A stretch of DNA of 40,165 nucleotides from a virus, in the IMG/VR virus record IMGVR_UViG_3300032677_000070, positions 1-40,165 of that record. One strand, 5' to 3'. Position numbers and translations under genes: made by a program. The notes below the pieces were generated by a model that ran no database searches, had not been told where the DNA came from, and was given only the letters and a program-made list of their open reading frames with translations. Each line of letters opens with the position of its first letter. The stretch's first letter is position 1. This document shows, one piece after another, positions 26,542 to 33,301 of the stretch.

Positions 26542-26682
26542 TCACGCGGCCCAGGGGAGGCTAAGTCGCCCCCCTGGCTCCGCAGGAATGTCAGGGGGGG
26601 CACCCTCAGCCGCAGGCGCGAACTGGAACGCCTGGGCCTCGAGGAAGGAACCGAGGGAGAAAACGCAGACTGGCATGAACAT
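26542..26682 (-). CDS. 46-aa peptide with its own promoter and strong RBS
   Basis: ATG 26682 lies six bases after GCAGGAGG, one of the best ribosome sites in the window. The peptide begins MFMPVCVFSLGSFLEAQAF, then turns Ala/Pro/Gly-rich and ends LSLPWAA; its TGA at 26542-26544 abuts the end of the convergent HTH gene. An upstream consensus -35 (TTGACA, 26723-26728) supports independent transcription. No family recognised. Confidence 0.5.
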   Translation of the reverse strand: MFMPVCVFSLGSFLEAQAFQFAPAAEGAPPDIPAEPGGRLSLPWAA

Positions 26683-26701
26683 ATAAAGCCTCCTGCTACC
26701 A

Positions 26702-26728
26702 GGGTAGGCCGTTCGTTGTGCATGTCAA
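26702..26728 (-). promoter_or_regulatory. Predicted promoter for the 46-aa ORF
   Basis: On the minus strand a perfect TTGACA (26728-26723) is followed, 16 bases on, by TACCCT, a poor -10. The ribosome site and ATG of the 46-aa ORF follow within 20 bases. The same place holds a partial palindrome TGTC-A......T-GACA that could be an operator. Confidence 0.4.
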
Positions 26729-26773
26729 CAATTCGACACATTAACACAAAGCAGACCCAGTCCAGAGGCAAAT

Positions 26774-26795
26774 AAAAAGGCCCCCGAAGGGGCCT
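26774..26795 (-). terminator. Rho-independent terminator downstream of the tRNA
   Basis: On the minus strand AGGCCCC, loop TTCG, GGGGCCT is followed by TTTTTATTTG. The T run is only on this strand, so it stops transcription coming from the tRNA gene at 27083. Confidence 0.8.
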
Positions 26796-27006
26796 AGTTC
26801 CGCGGTGCTTCCAGATTCCGGACTGTGCGGACGCGTCTGCCGATTACGCTGCTGGACCAGGGCCAGATCGCCTATCCCACGGCGCTGACATCCTCGGGCT
26901 CTTGAGGGAGCAGGGACGAGGAGAATAAAGATCGCAGGGCACCCAGGAGTGCGCCCAGGCCATGTTCCGCGCCAGCAAAACGATGTGGCCCTGCGAAGTC
27001 AAAGAA
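26796..27006 (-). other. Unassigned transcribed segment between tRNA and terminator
   Basis: About 210 bases that a transcript from the tRNA promoter would cross before the terminator. One hairpin looks like a tRNA D-arm (stem GCGT/ACGC, loop AATCGGCAG) but no anticodon or T-arm follows correctly. No convincing ORF: the open frame here runs through the tRNA itself. Confidence 0.3.
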
Positions 27007-27083
27007 TGGAAGCGGGGGCCAGATTCGAACTGGCGACTTTCGGCGTATGAAACCGACGCTCTACCGGACTGAGCTACCCCGCA
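27007..27083 (-). tRNA. tRNA with anticodon CAT (elongator Met or Ile2), CCA encoded
   Basis: 77 bases. D-stem GCTC/GAGC with loop AGTCCGGTA, anticodon loop TTCATAC on stem TCGGT/GCCGA, T-arm GCCAG-TTCGAAT-CTGGC, discriminator T and an encoded CCA. The acceptor pairs at 2-71 to 7-66, but bases 1 and 72 are both T, so the end is unpaired. The C11-G24 pair and the lack of three G-C pairs below the anticodon argue against an initiator. Met versus Ile (lysidine-modified CAT) cannot be decided. Confidence 0.9.
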
Positions 27084-27113
27084 AGGGTGGGCCCCCTCAA
27101 GGGCGCAGGGACG

Positions 27114-27142
27114 AATATGGGATAGAAAAAGAAAATAATCAA
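27114..27142 (-). promoter_or_regulatory. Predicted promoter for the tRNA
   Basis: Minus strand: TTGATT (27142-27137), a 17-base AT-rich spacer, then CATATT (27119-27114). Each box matches four of six consensus bases. The tRNA begins about 30 bases downstream. This is the most AT-rich stretch nearby. Confidence 0.45.
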
Positions 27143-27223
27143 TCTCAATTTTAACCCTGGACAATCCCAATACAGACCCGAAGATGTCTCGTGCGGCCCG
27201 AAAACCCGCACAAGGAGACACGC

Positions 27224-27514
27224 ATGGGATACAAGGAGCACTCCCCCTGGGCCATCCGAACGGTGGTCATCCTCAGCAAAGCAGCCGTGGTCGGCGTGTT
27301 CCTGCTGGTGGGCGCCGCCTTCCTCTACGGCGAGTGGGGCGACAGGGTAGAGCAGGAGCACCTGCGCGAGAACGAAGCCCGCACCGCTGCTGAGTGGCGC
27401 GAGGCCGTCCACCAGTGGAACCAGGGCGCCCAGAAGCGCAAGGCCATGCAGGCGGAGATGGATCAACTGCGGGCCACCATCATGGCCTCCAAGCAAGCCA
27501 GCCTCCAGCGATGA
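27224..27514 (+). CDS. Single-span membrane protein with a coiled coil
   Basis: 96 aa from ATG 27224 with AAGGAG upstream. A GTG at 27191 would add 11 residues but runs through a hairpin (GTGCGG/CCGCAC, 27191-27211). Residues 11-29 form a transmembrane span (VVILSKAAVVGVFLLVGAA). Residues 35-92 are a charged coiled coil facing one side of the membrane (RVEQEHLRENEARTAAEW, KRKAMQAEMDQLRATI). It resembles Rz-like spanins or small phage inner-membrane proteins in outline, but its early-operon position argues against lysis. Function unknown. Confidence 0.6.
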   Translation: MGYKEHSPWAIRTVVILSKAAVVGVFLLVGAAFLYGEWGDRVEQEHLRENEARTAAEWREAVHQWNQGAQKRKAMQAEMDQLRATIMASKQASLQR

Positions 27515-27762
27515 ACGCCCTCTCCTACCGCGCCAGGAAGAACAGCGTCCACCTGCGGATCGTCGCATACCACCCAAGCATGGAGCCCATGCCCGATGAC
27601 CACCTGCGCGTGGTGTTCCAGGTGGTCGAGCGGGGCCGCCCCATCGCCGAGGACCCCGTATTCGAGGAGAACGCCTCCGCGCTCTGCCTCGCACGGGAAC
27701 TCCACCTCATGCGTGAGGAAGGCTGGGAGATAGAGCCCTGGGAGGCGCCCTATGGCCACTGA
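27511..27762 (+). CDS. Small phage protein of unknown function
   Basis: 83 aa from ATG 27511, ATGA overlap with the preceding stop. Beta strands (SVHLRIVAYHP, HLRVVFQVVERGRPI) are followed by a helix (NASALCLARELHLMREEG) and WEIEPWE. No family recognised. Its last 11 bases overlap the next gene. Confidence 0.55.
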   Translation: MNALSYRARKNSVHLRIVAYHPSMEPMPDDHLRVVFQVVERGRPIAEDPVFEENASALCLARELHLMREEGWEIEPWEAPYGH

Positions 27763-28057
27763 ATTCGACGGACTGCCCCTCTTCGCGCATATCCCATACT
27801 CGAATCCAACCACATCCAGGGATGCAGCAGAAACAGTCCGGCCACACCTAGCCGAACTCGAGCAGAAAGTGCTCGACGCCATCCGTGCCAGGCGAGGAGC
27901 AACCTGCGACGAAGTGGAAACGATGACGGGACTCTCCCATCAGACGGCCAGCGCACGCATCCGCGGCCTCGCGCTTAAGGGCCGGATACAAGACGCCGGA
28001 GAAACACGCGCCACACGAAGTGGACGCAAGGCCATTGTCTGGACCACCGCAGCTTAA
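27752..28057 (+). CDS. Winged-helix DNA-binding protein
   Basis: 101 aa from ATG 27752, overlapping the preceding gene. Residues 36-95 form a clear winged helix: LEQKVLDAIRARRG, helix two CDEVETMTGL, recognition helix SHQTASARIRGLALKG, and a basic wing ending GRKAIVW. This is the layout of MarR/ArsR-like phage regulators. It could control the early operon. No effector-binding part is visible. Confidence 0.7.
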   Translation: MATEFDGLPLFAHIPYSNPTTSRDAAETVRPHLAELEQKVLDAIRARRGATCDEVETMTGLSHQTASARIRGLALKGRIQDAGETRATRSGRKAIVWTTAA

Positions 28058-28094
28058 CCCCCGCCCACCGAAAGGGCCCATACAGGAGCACAGC

Positions 28095-29177
28095 ATGTCC
28101 GAAACCATCACCGCGCCAGCCGAGGAGATCATCGTCCCCCCGGAGGGCGGTCCCAGCGAACTGGTCCTCGTCAAGCGCCCCAACCCGGCGACCATCTTCA
28201 CCGACCAGACCTTCATCGAGGCCCTGCTGGCCAAGATCGAAGAAGCCGCCACGGCGTTCGAACCGGACCTCACCACCGACAAGGGTCGGAAGAAGATCGC
28301 CAGTCAAGCCTACCGGGTCGCCCAGACCAAGACCTACCTCGACGGCATGGGCAAGGATCTGGTGGCCGACTACAAGGAACTTCCCAAGCTGATCGACGCC
28401 GGCCGCAAGACCCTGCGCGACCGCCTGGACATCCTGCGGGACAAGGTCCGCCAGCCCCTCACCGACCTCGAGGCGGAGCAGGAGCGCCAGCAGAAGGTGA
28501 TCGCCGGCATCAGGTGCATCCCCACTGCCTGCGCGACGGCCACCGCCGACACCATCCAGTCCACCATCGATAGCCTGGGGACCGAAACAGAGGACTTCCC
28601 CGGATTCACCGAGGCCAAGACCGAAACCCTGGCCACCCTCCGGGAAATGCTGGCCAAGCGCCAGGCCCATGAAGCCGAGCAGGCCGAACTGGCCAGGCTC
28701 CGCGAGGAGGCTGAGGCCCGCCGGAAGGCCGACGAGGCCGCGGAGATCGCCCGCAAGGCCGCGGAGCAGGCCACCAAGGATGCCGAGGCCCGGGCCCAGG
28801 CAGAGAAGGACGCCGCCTACCGCCGGGAACAGGATGCCATCGCGGACAGGAACCGCGCCGAACAGGCCCAGAAGGACGCAGAGGCCCGCCTGGATCGGGA
28901 ACGCTCCGAAGCAGCCGAGCGCGAGGCCATCGCCCGCCGTGAGGCAGCCGCGGAGGAGCGCCGGCGCCAGGAGGAGCAGCAGGCCACAGACCGCCGCGCA
29001 GCCGAGGCCCGGGAACAGGACCAGGCCAACCGCAAGCGCGTGATGAACGAGGCCCTGGAGGATCTGAAGGCCCAGGTGCCCACCTACCCCGAGGGGATCC
29101 AGGTGGACGCCCTCCTGAAGAAGATCCTCCTGGCCGTCGAACAGGGCAAGGTCCGCCACACCCGGATCGAGTTCTGA
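28095..29177 (+). CDS. Coiled-coil phage protein of the DUF1351-like type
   Basis: 360 aa from ATG 28095 with ACAGGAG upstream; the open frame to 28020 has no site. Residues 30-200 are helical and begin FTDQTFIEALLAKIEEAATAF. A long charged coiled coil follows (about 195-325, Ala/Glu/Arg heptads). The small C-terminal domain ends LLKKILLAVEQGKVRHTRIEF, the ending I associate with DUF1351-like proteins that sit next to phage recombination or ssDNA-annealing genes. No recombinase gene is beside it here. Confidence 0.55.
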   Translation: MSETITAPAEEIIVPPEGGPSELVLVKRPNPATIFTDQTFIEALLAKIEEAATAFEPDLTTDKGRKKIASQAYRVAQTKTYLDGMGKDLVADYKELPKLIDAGRKTLRDRLDILRDKVRQPLTDLEAEQERQQKVIAGIRCIPTACATATADTIQSTIDSLGTETEDFPGFTEAKTETLATLREMLAKRQAHEAEQAELARLREEAEARRKADEAAEIARKAAEQATKDAEARAQAEKDAAYRREQDAIADRNRAEQAQKDAEARLDRERSEAAEREAIARREAAAEERRRQEEQQATDRRAAEAREQDQANRKRVMNEALEDLKAQVPTYPEGIQVDALLKKILLAVEQGKVRHTRIEF

Positions 29178-29181
29178 GCCC

Positions 29182-29298
29182 ATGGCCCCCAAGAAACTCA
29201 CCCCCAAACGCCGCAAGGCCCTCGTCAAACGCCTCCTCGACCGCCTGGTCGCTGACGCCAAGGCCCGGGCCGTCGCCAACCTAACGAGGACCGCATGA
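29182..29298 (+). CDS. 38-aa basic peptide
   Basis: ATG 29182 to TGA 29298, four bases after the previous stop; its end overlaps the next start by ATGA. The peptide is strongly basic (PKKLTPKRRKALVKRLLDRL) with a short helical end. Coupling to both neighbours is the main evidence that it is real; there is no clear ribosome site. Confidence 0.4.
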   Translation: MAPKKLTPKRRKALVKRLLDRLVADAKARAVANLTRTA

Positions 29299-29933
29299 GC
29301 GTCACCGCCAGCCACCGCGCACGAGAAGCATTCCTCCAACAGATCCTGGCCATGGAGCCCGAATACGCCACCGGGTTCGCCCGCGGGGCCAGCGGCATAG
29401 CCCATAAGACCATCTGGAACGAGGGAAACCTCCGCGAAGCCCTGGGTATCCCCGTGGTGACCCCGGCCCCGATCCTGTTCACTATCGAGGTCTCGCACCC
29501 CATCGCCTTCGACGCCGGAGCCCGGATGCGCTTCGAGGTCACAGCCGAGGCCCTGGCCAAAGCAGCTGCCCATGAGGCCGAGCAGGGCATCATCGCTGGC
29601 GCCTTCACCGAATGTCAGCGCCTGATCAAGCAGGTTGAGGAACTCCGGCAGCGGATCTTCACCCTCGAGGGAGGACTGTCCACCGACACCCCGGCAGTCT
29701 ACCTCGTCGCCCAGGAGGTCGCCCGGGCCCGGGCGAAATACCCCGTGACCAACTTCCACGACCGGATCGACGGATTCGTCCAGGAAGCCGGGGAGGCCAT
29801 GCAGGCCCTCCTGAAGCTGAAGCACAACGGGACCAACATCGCCCCGGACGGCACCGACCTGCTGGCCCACGCCCGCGAGGAGGTCATCCAGGCCGCCGGC
29901 CAGTGCGTCCGACTGCTCGAGGAGGCCCTGTGA
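29295..29933 (+). CDS. Phage protein with a C-terminal MazG-like domain
   Basis: 212 aa from ATG 29295. The first 125 residues are unassigned, with beta strands around PILFTIEVSHPIAFDAG. Residues about 135-212 resemble all-alpha NTP pyrophosphohydrolases of the MazG-like group: an ARAKYP start, EAGEAMQALLKLK in place of the usual EvGElakAL, and a final EEVIQAAGQCVRLLEEAL. One acidic position of the metal site appears weakened, so activity is uncertain. Such phage enzymes may hydrolyse nucleotides or alarmones. Confidence 0.5.
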   Translation: MSVTASHRAREAFLQQILAMEPEYATGFARGASGIAHKTIWNEGNLREALGIPVVTPAPILFTIEVSHPIAFDAGARMRFEVTAEALAKAAAHEAEQGIIAGAFTECQRLIKQVEELRQRIFTLEGGLSTDTPAVYLVAQEVARARAKYPVTNFHDRIDGFVQEAGEAMQALLKLKHNGTNIAPDGTDLLAHAREEVIQAAGQCVRLLEEAL

Positions 29934-30193
29934 TCGAGGTCCGAGGCTTCCGCTGCAGCCACTGCGACGCAGCCCGCCGGGTCCGCCGGACCTACGCCAC
30001 CAGCCAGTCCTGCTTCAAGCACGAGCGGGCCTGCTACATGAACCCCCTCAACGCCGCCTGCGCCACCTGTCGCAAGTGGGCCGTCGAGGAGGACCATGGC
30101 CACGCCTGCACGGAGGCCCATGACCGCGGCCCAGAGAAGGTCGACGCGTCCTTCCCCGTCAGGCACTGCCCCTTCTGGGAGGCCAAGCCATGA
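29930..30193 (+). CDS. Cysteine-rich zinc-ribbon-like protein
   Basis: 87 aa from GTG 29930, GTGA overlap with the preceding stop. It contains two or three Cys/His clusters: CSHC near residue 9, CFKHERAC in the middle, and CATC followed later by HGHAC and HC. This suggests one or two zinc-binding sites. No named family recognised. Confidence 0.55.
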   Translation: MIEVRGFRCSHCDAARRVRRTYATSQSCFKHERACYMNPLNAACATCRKWAVEEDHGHACTEAHDRGPEKVDASFPVRHCPFWEAKP

Positions 30194-30342
30194 AGGCACT
30201 CACCTACCAGGACTGGCTAGACGCCGGGTTCCAGGTCCGCAAGGGCCAGAAATCCAAGGCCAAGAACAAGGCCAGAGAGCCCACCTTCACCCGGGACCAG
30301 GTGGAGATCGCCAACGAACGCCCCCCCCGGGAGGAAGCGTGA
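30190..30342 (+). CDS. 50-aa basic phage peptide
   Basis: ATG 30190 to TGA 30342, 4-base overlaps with both neighbours. It starts MKALTYQDWLDAGFQVRKGQKS, a pattern (W..aGf.vrkGqKs) seen at the start of ArdC-like anti-restriction N-terminal domains and in small phage peptides. A basic and then acidic tail follows. Function unknown. Confidence 0.5.
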   Translation: MKALTYQDWLDAGFQVRKGQKSKAKNKAREPTFTRDQVEIANERPPREEA

Positions 30343-30527
30343 TCAAGCCCGACACCTGCATCAAGTGTGAGAAGGCTGAACCCGAGTGGGGGTCATTCCT
30401 CTGCAAGCCGTGCCAGGACACCCTCAAGGTCCCGGCCGAATCCAGTCGCCCCGAGCAGGGCAAGCCCGTGGCCAAGCGCACCGTCCGCCCCTACCACAAG
30501 AACCGATTTGGAGAATTCGCCCGATGA
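30339..30527 (+). CDS. Small zinc-ribbon peptide
   Basis: 62 aa from GTG 30339, GTGA overlap. Two CxxC pairs (CIKC at residues 8-11 and CKPC at about 26-29) form a compact zinc ribbon. The tail is basic and Pro-rich (KRTVRPYHKNRFGEF). Such peptides often modulate host transcription or DNA binding; no target is visible. Confidence 0.5.
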   Translation: MIKPDTCIKCEKAEPEWGSFLCKPCQDTLKVPAESSRPEQGKPVAKRTVRPYHKNRFGEFAR

Positions 30528-30994
30528 GCAACTACCTGAAGCACCCCACGGGGAACCTCCCTGCCCCCCGCATCTTCGGCCGCTGGATGGTCACGGGCCC
30601 CGAATTCGAGGACGGGTCCGGCTGGAGCATGTGCCAGCACGAGAACGACAAGTGCCAGAAGTGCGTCGCCTCCTTCAGCGACGAGGACGATGCCACCGAA
30701 ACCGCCCGGATCCTCGACAAGTGGGACACGGCCATCGCCCAGGGCCGCGAGGCCGCCAAGCAGATGGGCATCCACCTGGCCGTCCATCTGCGGGAAGCGG
30801 ACGCAGCCGGCAAGATGACCACGGTCGTGGACGAGACGGTCCCCGACGACACGATCATCATCGAGAAGGACGGCCAGGAGGTCGCCCGCCTCGTGGGGAT
30901 CGCCATGGAACCCGAGGAGCCCAAGGCCCCCCAGGTCACCCACGAACTCTCCGGCGTCGCCCGACCCTACAAGGGACTGCCGAAACCCCAGTAA
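30524..30994 (+). CDS. Phage protein of unknown function
   Basis: 156 aa from ATG 30524, ATGA overlap. Residues 15-50 contain two Cys groups (MCQHENDKCQKC). The middle helix is DEDDATETARILDKWDTAIAQG, followed by beta strands (DTIIIEKDGQEVARLVGIAM). The C-terminus is Pro-rich. No family recognised. Last gene of the second overlap chain. Confidence 0.55.
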   Translation: MSNYLKHPTGNLPAPRIFGRWMVTGPEFEDGSGWSMCQHENDKCQKCVASFSDEDDATETARILDKWDTAIAQGREAAKQMGIHLAVHLREADAAGKMTTVVDETVPDDTIIIEKDGQEVARLVGIAMEPEEPKAPQVTHELSGVARPYKGLPKPQ

Positions 30995-31058
30995 GGTTCG
31001 GCAGAAGGTCAGATGCCGGAACCATCAACCCAAGCCCAGGGCGGCCTCGTGGCGGTCC

Positions 31059-31077
31059 TGTCCATCTGCACGACCCT
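31059..31077 (+). repeat. 19-bp direct repeat, copy 1, upstream of a start codon
   Basis: TGTCCATCTGCACGACCCT, identical to 31563-31581. It ends 15 bases before ATG 31093. The equal distance to a start codon in both copies suggests a shared leader or regulatory element rather than chance. Confidence 0.7.
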
Positions 31078-31092
31078 CGAAAGGAACACGCC

Positions 31093-31407
31093 ATGGACCT
31101 GAAAGAATTAAATAACCTGGAAAGCCTGGCTGCCGGGGCAAGGCGCGAAGCCACACTAGCCACAGAAAGAGCCCAACATGCCGCCAAGTTCCGAGGCGAG
31201 TTGGCCGAACCAGAAACCAAGGTCAGCCTGGAGTGCAAGATCTCGGATTGGGTCGCTCCGTTGGTCCGCAAGAAGTTCAGCGATGCCGTTCTGGAGCACG
31301 CGCCATCTATCTTCCGCATGATCGAACTGCGGGAGCAGGCTGAGGCAAAGCGCCTCACCGCGCAGGCTGAAATCTTCGAAGCCCAGATCACAGCTGCAAT
31401 CCTCTGA
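31093..31407 (+). CDS. Helical phage protein of unknown function
   Basis: 104 aa from ATG 31093, with GAAAGGA upstream inside the 15-base leader after the 19-bp repeat. It is almost entirely helical (DLKELNNLESLAAGARREATLATERAQ at the start, IELREQAEAKRLTAQAEIFEAQITA at the end). A shorter beta-like middle (ETKVSLECKISDWVAPLV) divides the helices. Base use is less GC-biased than in neighbouring genes. No family recognised. Confidence 0.55.
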   Translation: MDLKELNNLESLAAGARREATLATERAQHAAKFRGELAEPETKVSLECKISDWVAPLVRKKFSDAVLEHAPSIFRMIELREQAEAKRLTAQAEIFEAQITAAIL

Positions 31408-31424
31408 TGTCCAGGAGGTGCCCG

Positions 31425-31559
31425 ATGTGGAAAGCCATCCTCTGTTTCTTCTGGGAGCCGTGGTCCTGCGATGCGTCTAACCCCTACAAAATCACTCGGA
31501 CCTGTGCCCGATGCGGAAGGCAGGAAGTTCTGGCTTTCGGAATGTGGCACCGGATCTGA
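31425..31559 (+). CDS. 44-aa zinc-binding peptide
   Basis: ATG 31425 with a perfect AGGAGGTG six bases upstream. The peptide begins MWKAILCFFWEPW and has a CARCGRQ pair plus another Cys near the start, typical of small phage zinc peptides. Stop at 31557-31559, just before the second 19-bp repeat. Confidence 0.55.
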   Translation: MWKAILCFFWEPWSCDASNPYKITRTCARCGRQEVLAFGMWHRI

Positions 31560-31562
31560 AGT

Positions 31563-31581
31563 TGTCCATCTGCACGACCCT
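31563..31581 (+). repeat. 19-bp direct repeat, copy 2, upstream of a GTG start
   Basis: Identical to 31059-31077. It ends 15 bases before GTG 31597, the same distance as copy 1 to ATG 31093. Confidence 0.7.
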
Positions 31582-31596
31582 TCGGAGCCCCGCGCC

Positions 31597-31770
31597 GTGA
31601 TCCGCCACCGAACCCAACCCCCAGAGGAACGAGCCTCCAGAAAGGCCACCCGTGCCGCCAGGAAGGCCGAATTCCAGGCGCTGGTACACGAGGCGGTAGC
31701 GGAGGCCATGGAAATGGGAAGGCAGCGCAGGGCCAAGTGGAGAGCATGGAAGGCTGGGAGGGTGGCGTGA
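31597..31770 (+). CDS. 57-aa basic helical peptide
   Basis: GTG 31597 is chosen because the 19-bp repeat lies exactly 15 bases upstream, as before the 31093 gene, and because CGGAG is present. The open frame extends back to ATG 31471 but would overlap the well-supported 44-aa gene. The peptide is very basic and helical (RASRKATRAARKAEFQALV, GRQRRAKWRAWKAG). Its stop overlaps the excisionase start by GTGA. It may be a DNA-binding accessory factor for excision; that is inference from position. Confidence 0.45.
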   Translation: MIRHRTQPPEERASRKATRAARKAEFQALVHEAVAEAMEMGRQRRAKWRAWKAGRVA

Positions 31771-31955
31771 TCGACTGGAAAGCACTCTCCATCCAGTTCA
31801 AGGCCTTCCGTGGCCGTGGCGTGAGCTACCACACGATCCAGGCCTGGCAGACCATGGGTATGCCTCACATTCAGGAGGGACGCTTCATCTTCTACATCTG
31901 GGATGATTGCCGGGAGTGGTATCTTGAACGCTTCAGTGTGAGGAAGGCCGGATGA
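31767..31955 (+). CDS. Excisionase-like DNA-binding protein
   Basis: 62 aa from GTG 31767, with GTGA and ATGA overlaps with its neighbours. The sequence RGRGVSYHTIQAWQTMGMPHIQEGRFIFYIWDDCREWYLER has the shape of an Xis/MerR-like winged helix. It shows a short helix-turn-helix (SYHTIQAWQTMG), then a wing with the aromatic FIFY strand, then a closing helix. Direct coupling to the integrase supports a recombination-directionality role. Confidence 0.65.
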   Translation: MIDWKALSIQFKAFRGRGVSYHTIQAWQTMGMPHIQEGRFIFYIWDDCREWYLERFSVRKAG

Positions 31956-33076
31956 AATTCTGGCGGGGCAAGGACGGCATCTGGAGAGTCCGTGACACCG
32001 TCGAGTGCCAGGCCAGCGAGTGCGACGCCTGCAAGTCCGGGACCAAGCACACCAAGCACACCAAGCGCTTCCAGAAGAACCTAGGCAAGGTGAAGGGGCA
32101 GGCAGAGGCCCTGGCGCTGGAGGTGGTGAAGGAGGTCAAGGCCAGGGCCAACGGGACCTACGTGCCCACCCTGAAGGAGCTGCGGCAGGACTGGCTAGCG
32201 GCCAATGCCACGGAGGTCTCCATCGGGCACTGGAACAACGTGAATACCTGGGACAGCCAGGGCCTCGACAAGTTCAAGATCGACCGCCTCACCAACGAAG
32301 TGGTGGAGCTGGCCCGAGGGAAGTTCCGGGCCGGGAAGGGCAGGGCAGGGGAAACCCGCTCCGATGCCACCGTGGCCGGTTGGATGCGCACCCTGAACCT
32401 GCTAATCAACTGGGCCATCGCCCGAAAGGCCCTCTCGGCGAAGCCCTACGACATCGCCATTCCCAAGCCCCAGAAGAACCCGAAAAAGATCCTGCCTGTG
32501 GCCATGGTGAAGGCCTGGGTGGAGTGTGTCGATCGCCACACCCGGAACTCACAGGTGGGCACGGCCACGCGCCTAATGGCCGGGCTGGGGCTCCGAGAGT
32601 CCGAGGCGCTGGGCGCCCGGTGGGAGTGGATGGACTGGGAAGCCCACACCTACACTCCTGGCCGGATCGTGGGTCGGAAGTTCGTCACGAAGGGGAAGAC
32701 GGCCGTGCCGGTGGACGTGCCGGCGTGGCTCTATGACCACCTGCTGCAGCTGCGGGGCGAGCAGATCCGGCTGGGCCTCATCCTGCCCTGGAAGACCCTA
32801 AAGGACGGCACCGAGATCCCGCACCCCGCCACCTTCACCAGGGCGGCCTTCCGGGCGGCGAACGTGGAAATGAAGACCCCGGGTGTCACGGCCCACCGGC
32901 TGCGCGGGACTTGGATCACGCACTTGCTGCGCCGGAAGACGCCGCTCCGGGAGGTTCAGGAGATGGCCCGCCACGCCGAAGAGAGCACGACGAACAGCTA
33001 CTATGAGATCGCCTCCGAGGTCCGCAAGGAGGCCCAGGAAGGCCTTGCCCAGGACATGGGTTTCGGGGCATCCTAA
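31952..33076 (+). CDS. int: Tyrosine recombinase integrase
   Basis: 374 aa from ATG 31952, overlapping the excisionase stop. The N-terminus has a Cys-rich start (CQASECDACKSG) and a basic KHTKHTKRF stretch. Residues 70-165 form the core-binding SAM-like domain (TLKELRQDWLAANATEVSIGHW), and 180-374 the catalytic domain. The catalytic set is visible: Arg215 in LGLRESEAL, Lys249 in VTKGKT, His315 and Arg318 in HRLRGTW, His341 in ARHAEEST, and nucleophile Tyr350 or 351 in NSYYEIA. It would integrate the phage at the tRNA-Arg fragment 67 bases downstream. Confidence 0.95.
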   Translation: MKFWRGKDGIWRVRDTVECQASECDACKSGTKHTKHTKRFQKNLGKVKGQAEALALEVVKEVKARANGTYVPTLKELRQDWLAANATEVSIGHWNNVNTWDSQGLDKFKIDRLTNEVVELARGKFRAGKGRAGETRSDATVAGWMRTLNLLINWAIARKALSAKPYDIAIPKPQKNPKKILPVAMVKAWVECVDRHTRNSQVGTATRLMAGLGLRESEALGARWEWMDWEAHTYTPGRIVGRKFVTKGKTAVPVDVPAWLYDHLLQLRGEQIRLGLILPWKTLKDGTEIPHPATFTRAAFRAANVEMKTPGVTAHRLRGTWITHLLRRKTPLREVQEMARHAEESTTNSYYEIASEVRKEAQEGLAQDMGFGAS

Positions 33077-33083
33077 TTGAGAC

Positions 33084-33102
33084 TGGCGCGGATTCGGCAC
33101 GG
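33084..33102 (+). repeat. Possible integrase arm-type site, left
   Basis: TGGCGCGGATTCGGCACGG matches 33302-33320 at 16 of 19 positions in the same orientation, and the two flank the tRNA core. Arm-type integrase sites are typically such short direct repeats. Only two copies are seen. Confidence 0.35.
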
Positions 33103-33142
33103 CACCCATCGGGAAGCGCACCAGGGCTAAGCCTTCCAGATA

Positions 33143-33187
33143 CTACGAATCTGAGGGTCGGACGTTCGAGTCGTCTCGGGACCACCA
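33143..33187 (+). other. Attachment site core: 3' half of tRNA-Arg(ACG)
   Basis: From the anticodon loop CTACGAA to the CCA end, canonical tRNA numbering fits exactly: 3' anticodon stem TCTGA, variable GGGTC, T-arm GGACG-TTCGAGT-CGTCT, acceptor strand CGGGACC, discriminator A, CCA. The 5' half is absent: upstream bases do not pair and there is no GGTCCCG. This is the usual duplicated tRNA end left by an integrase that targets a tRNA gene. If integrated, it is attR, with the host to the right. Confidence 0.85.
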
Positions 33188-33191
33188 GTCA

Positions 33192-33215
33192 AAAGCCCCT
33201 AAAATAAGGGGCTTT
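33192..33215. terminator. Bidirectional terminator just after the tRNA end
   Basis: AAAGCCCCT (33192-33200), loop AAAATA, AGGGGCTTT (33207-33215), followed by GTTGTTTT and preceded by A residues. This is the kind of terminator normally found right after a bacterial tRNA gene. It suggests that sequence right of 33187 is the original downstream flank of the tRNA. Confidence 0.8.
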
Positions 33216-33301
33216 GTTGTTTTAGGGACCAGACCAAAGTATCGGATCCGTTGCTGTCTGTTGCTTGTAAGTGCTGACCTTTGCGCCTCGTTTTCGAAGA
33301 G

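Larger units (their letters stand above)
1..33187. mobile_element. Temperate contractile-tailed phage or prophage, left end outside the window
   Basis: Head genes, contractile-tail baseplate genes, a cargo-protein block, small early genes, an excisionase-like gene and a tyrosine integrase lie in one run. The run ends at the 3' half of a tRNA-Arg. The left boundary and the terminase, portal, sheath, tube and tape-measure genes are not visible. Whether it is integrated (33187 being attR) or a free phage (attP) is not settled by this sequence alone. Confidence 0.8.

Noticed and set aside
26546-26599. Competing GC hairpins that could be an attenuator
   Set aside because: They lie inside the 46-aa coding frame on the other strand and have no T run; the coding explanation is simpler.
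26826-26870. A second tRNA on the minus strand before the terminator
   Set aside because: A good D-arm is present, but the following stem-loop lacks T33 and there is no T-arm or acceptor pairing.
26844-27221. 125-aa minus-strand ORF
   Set aside because: It reads straight through the tRNA (the typical GVAQSGRA...RQFESGP translation) and has no ribosome site.
31471-31770. 99-aa ORF with start at ATG 31471
   Set aside because: It would overlap the 44-aa gene with its perfect RBS; the GTG at 31597 is better supported by the repeated leader.
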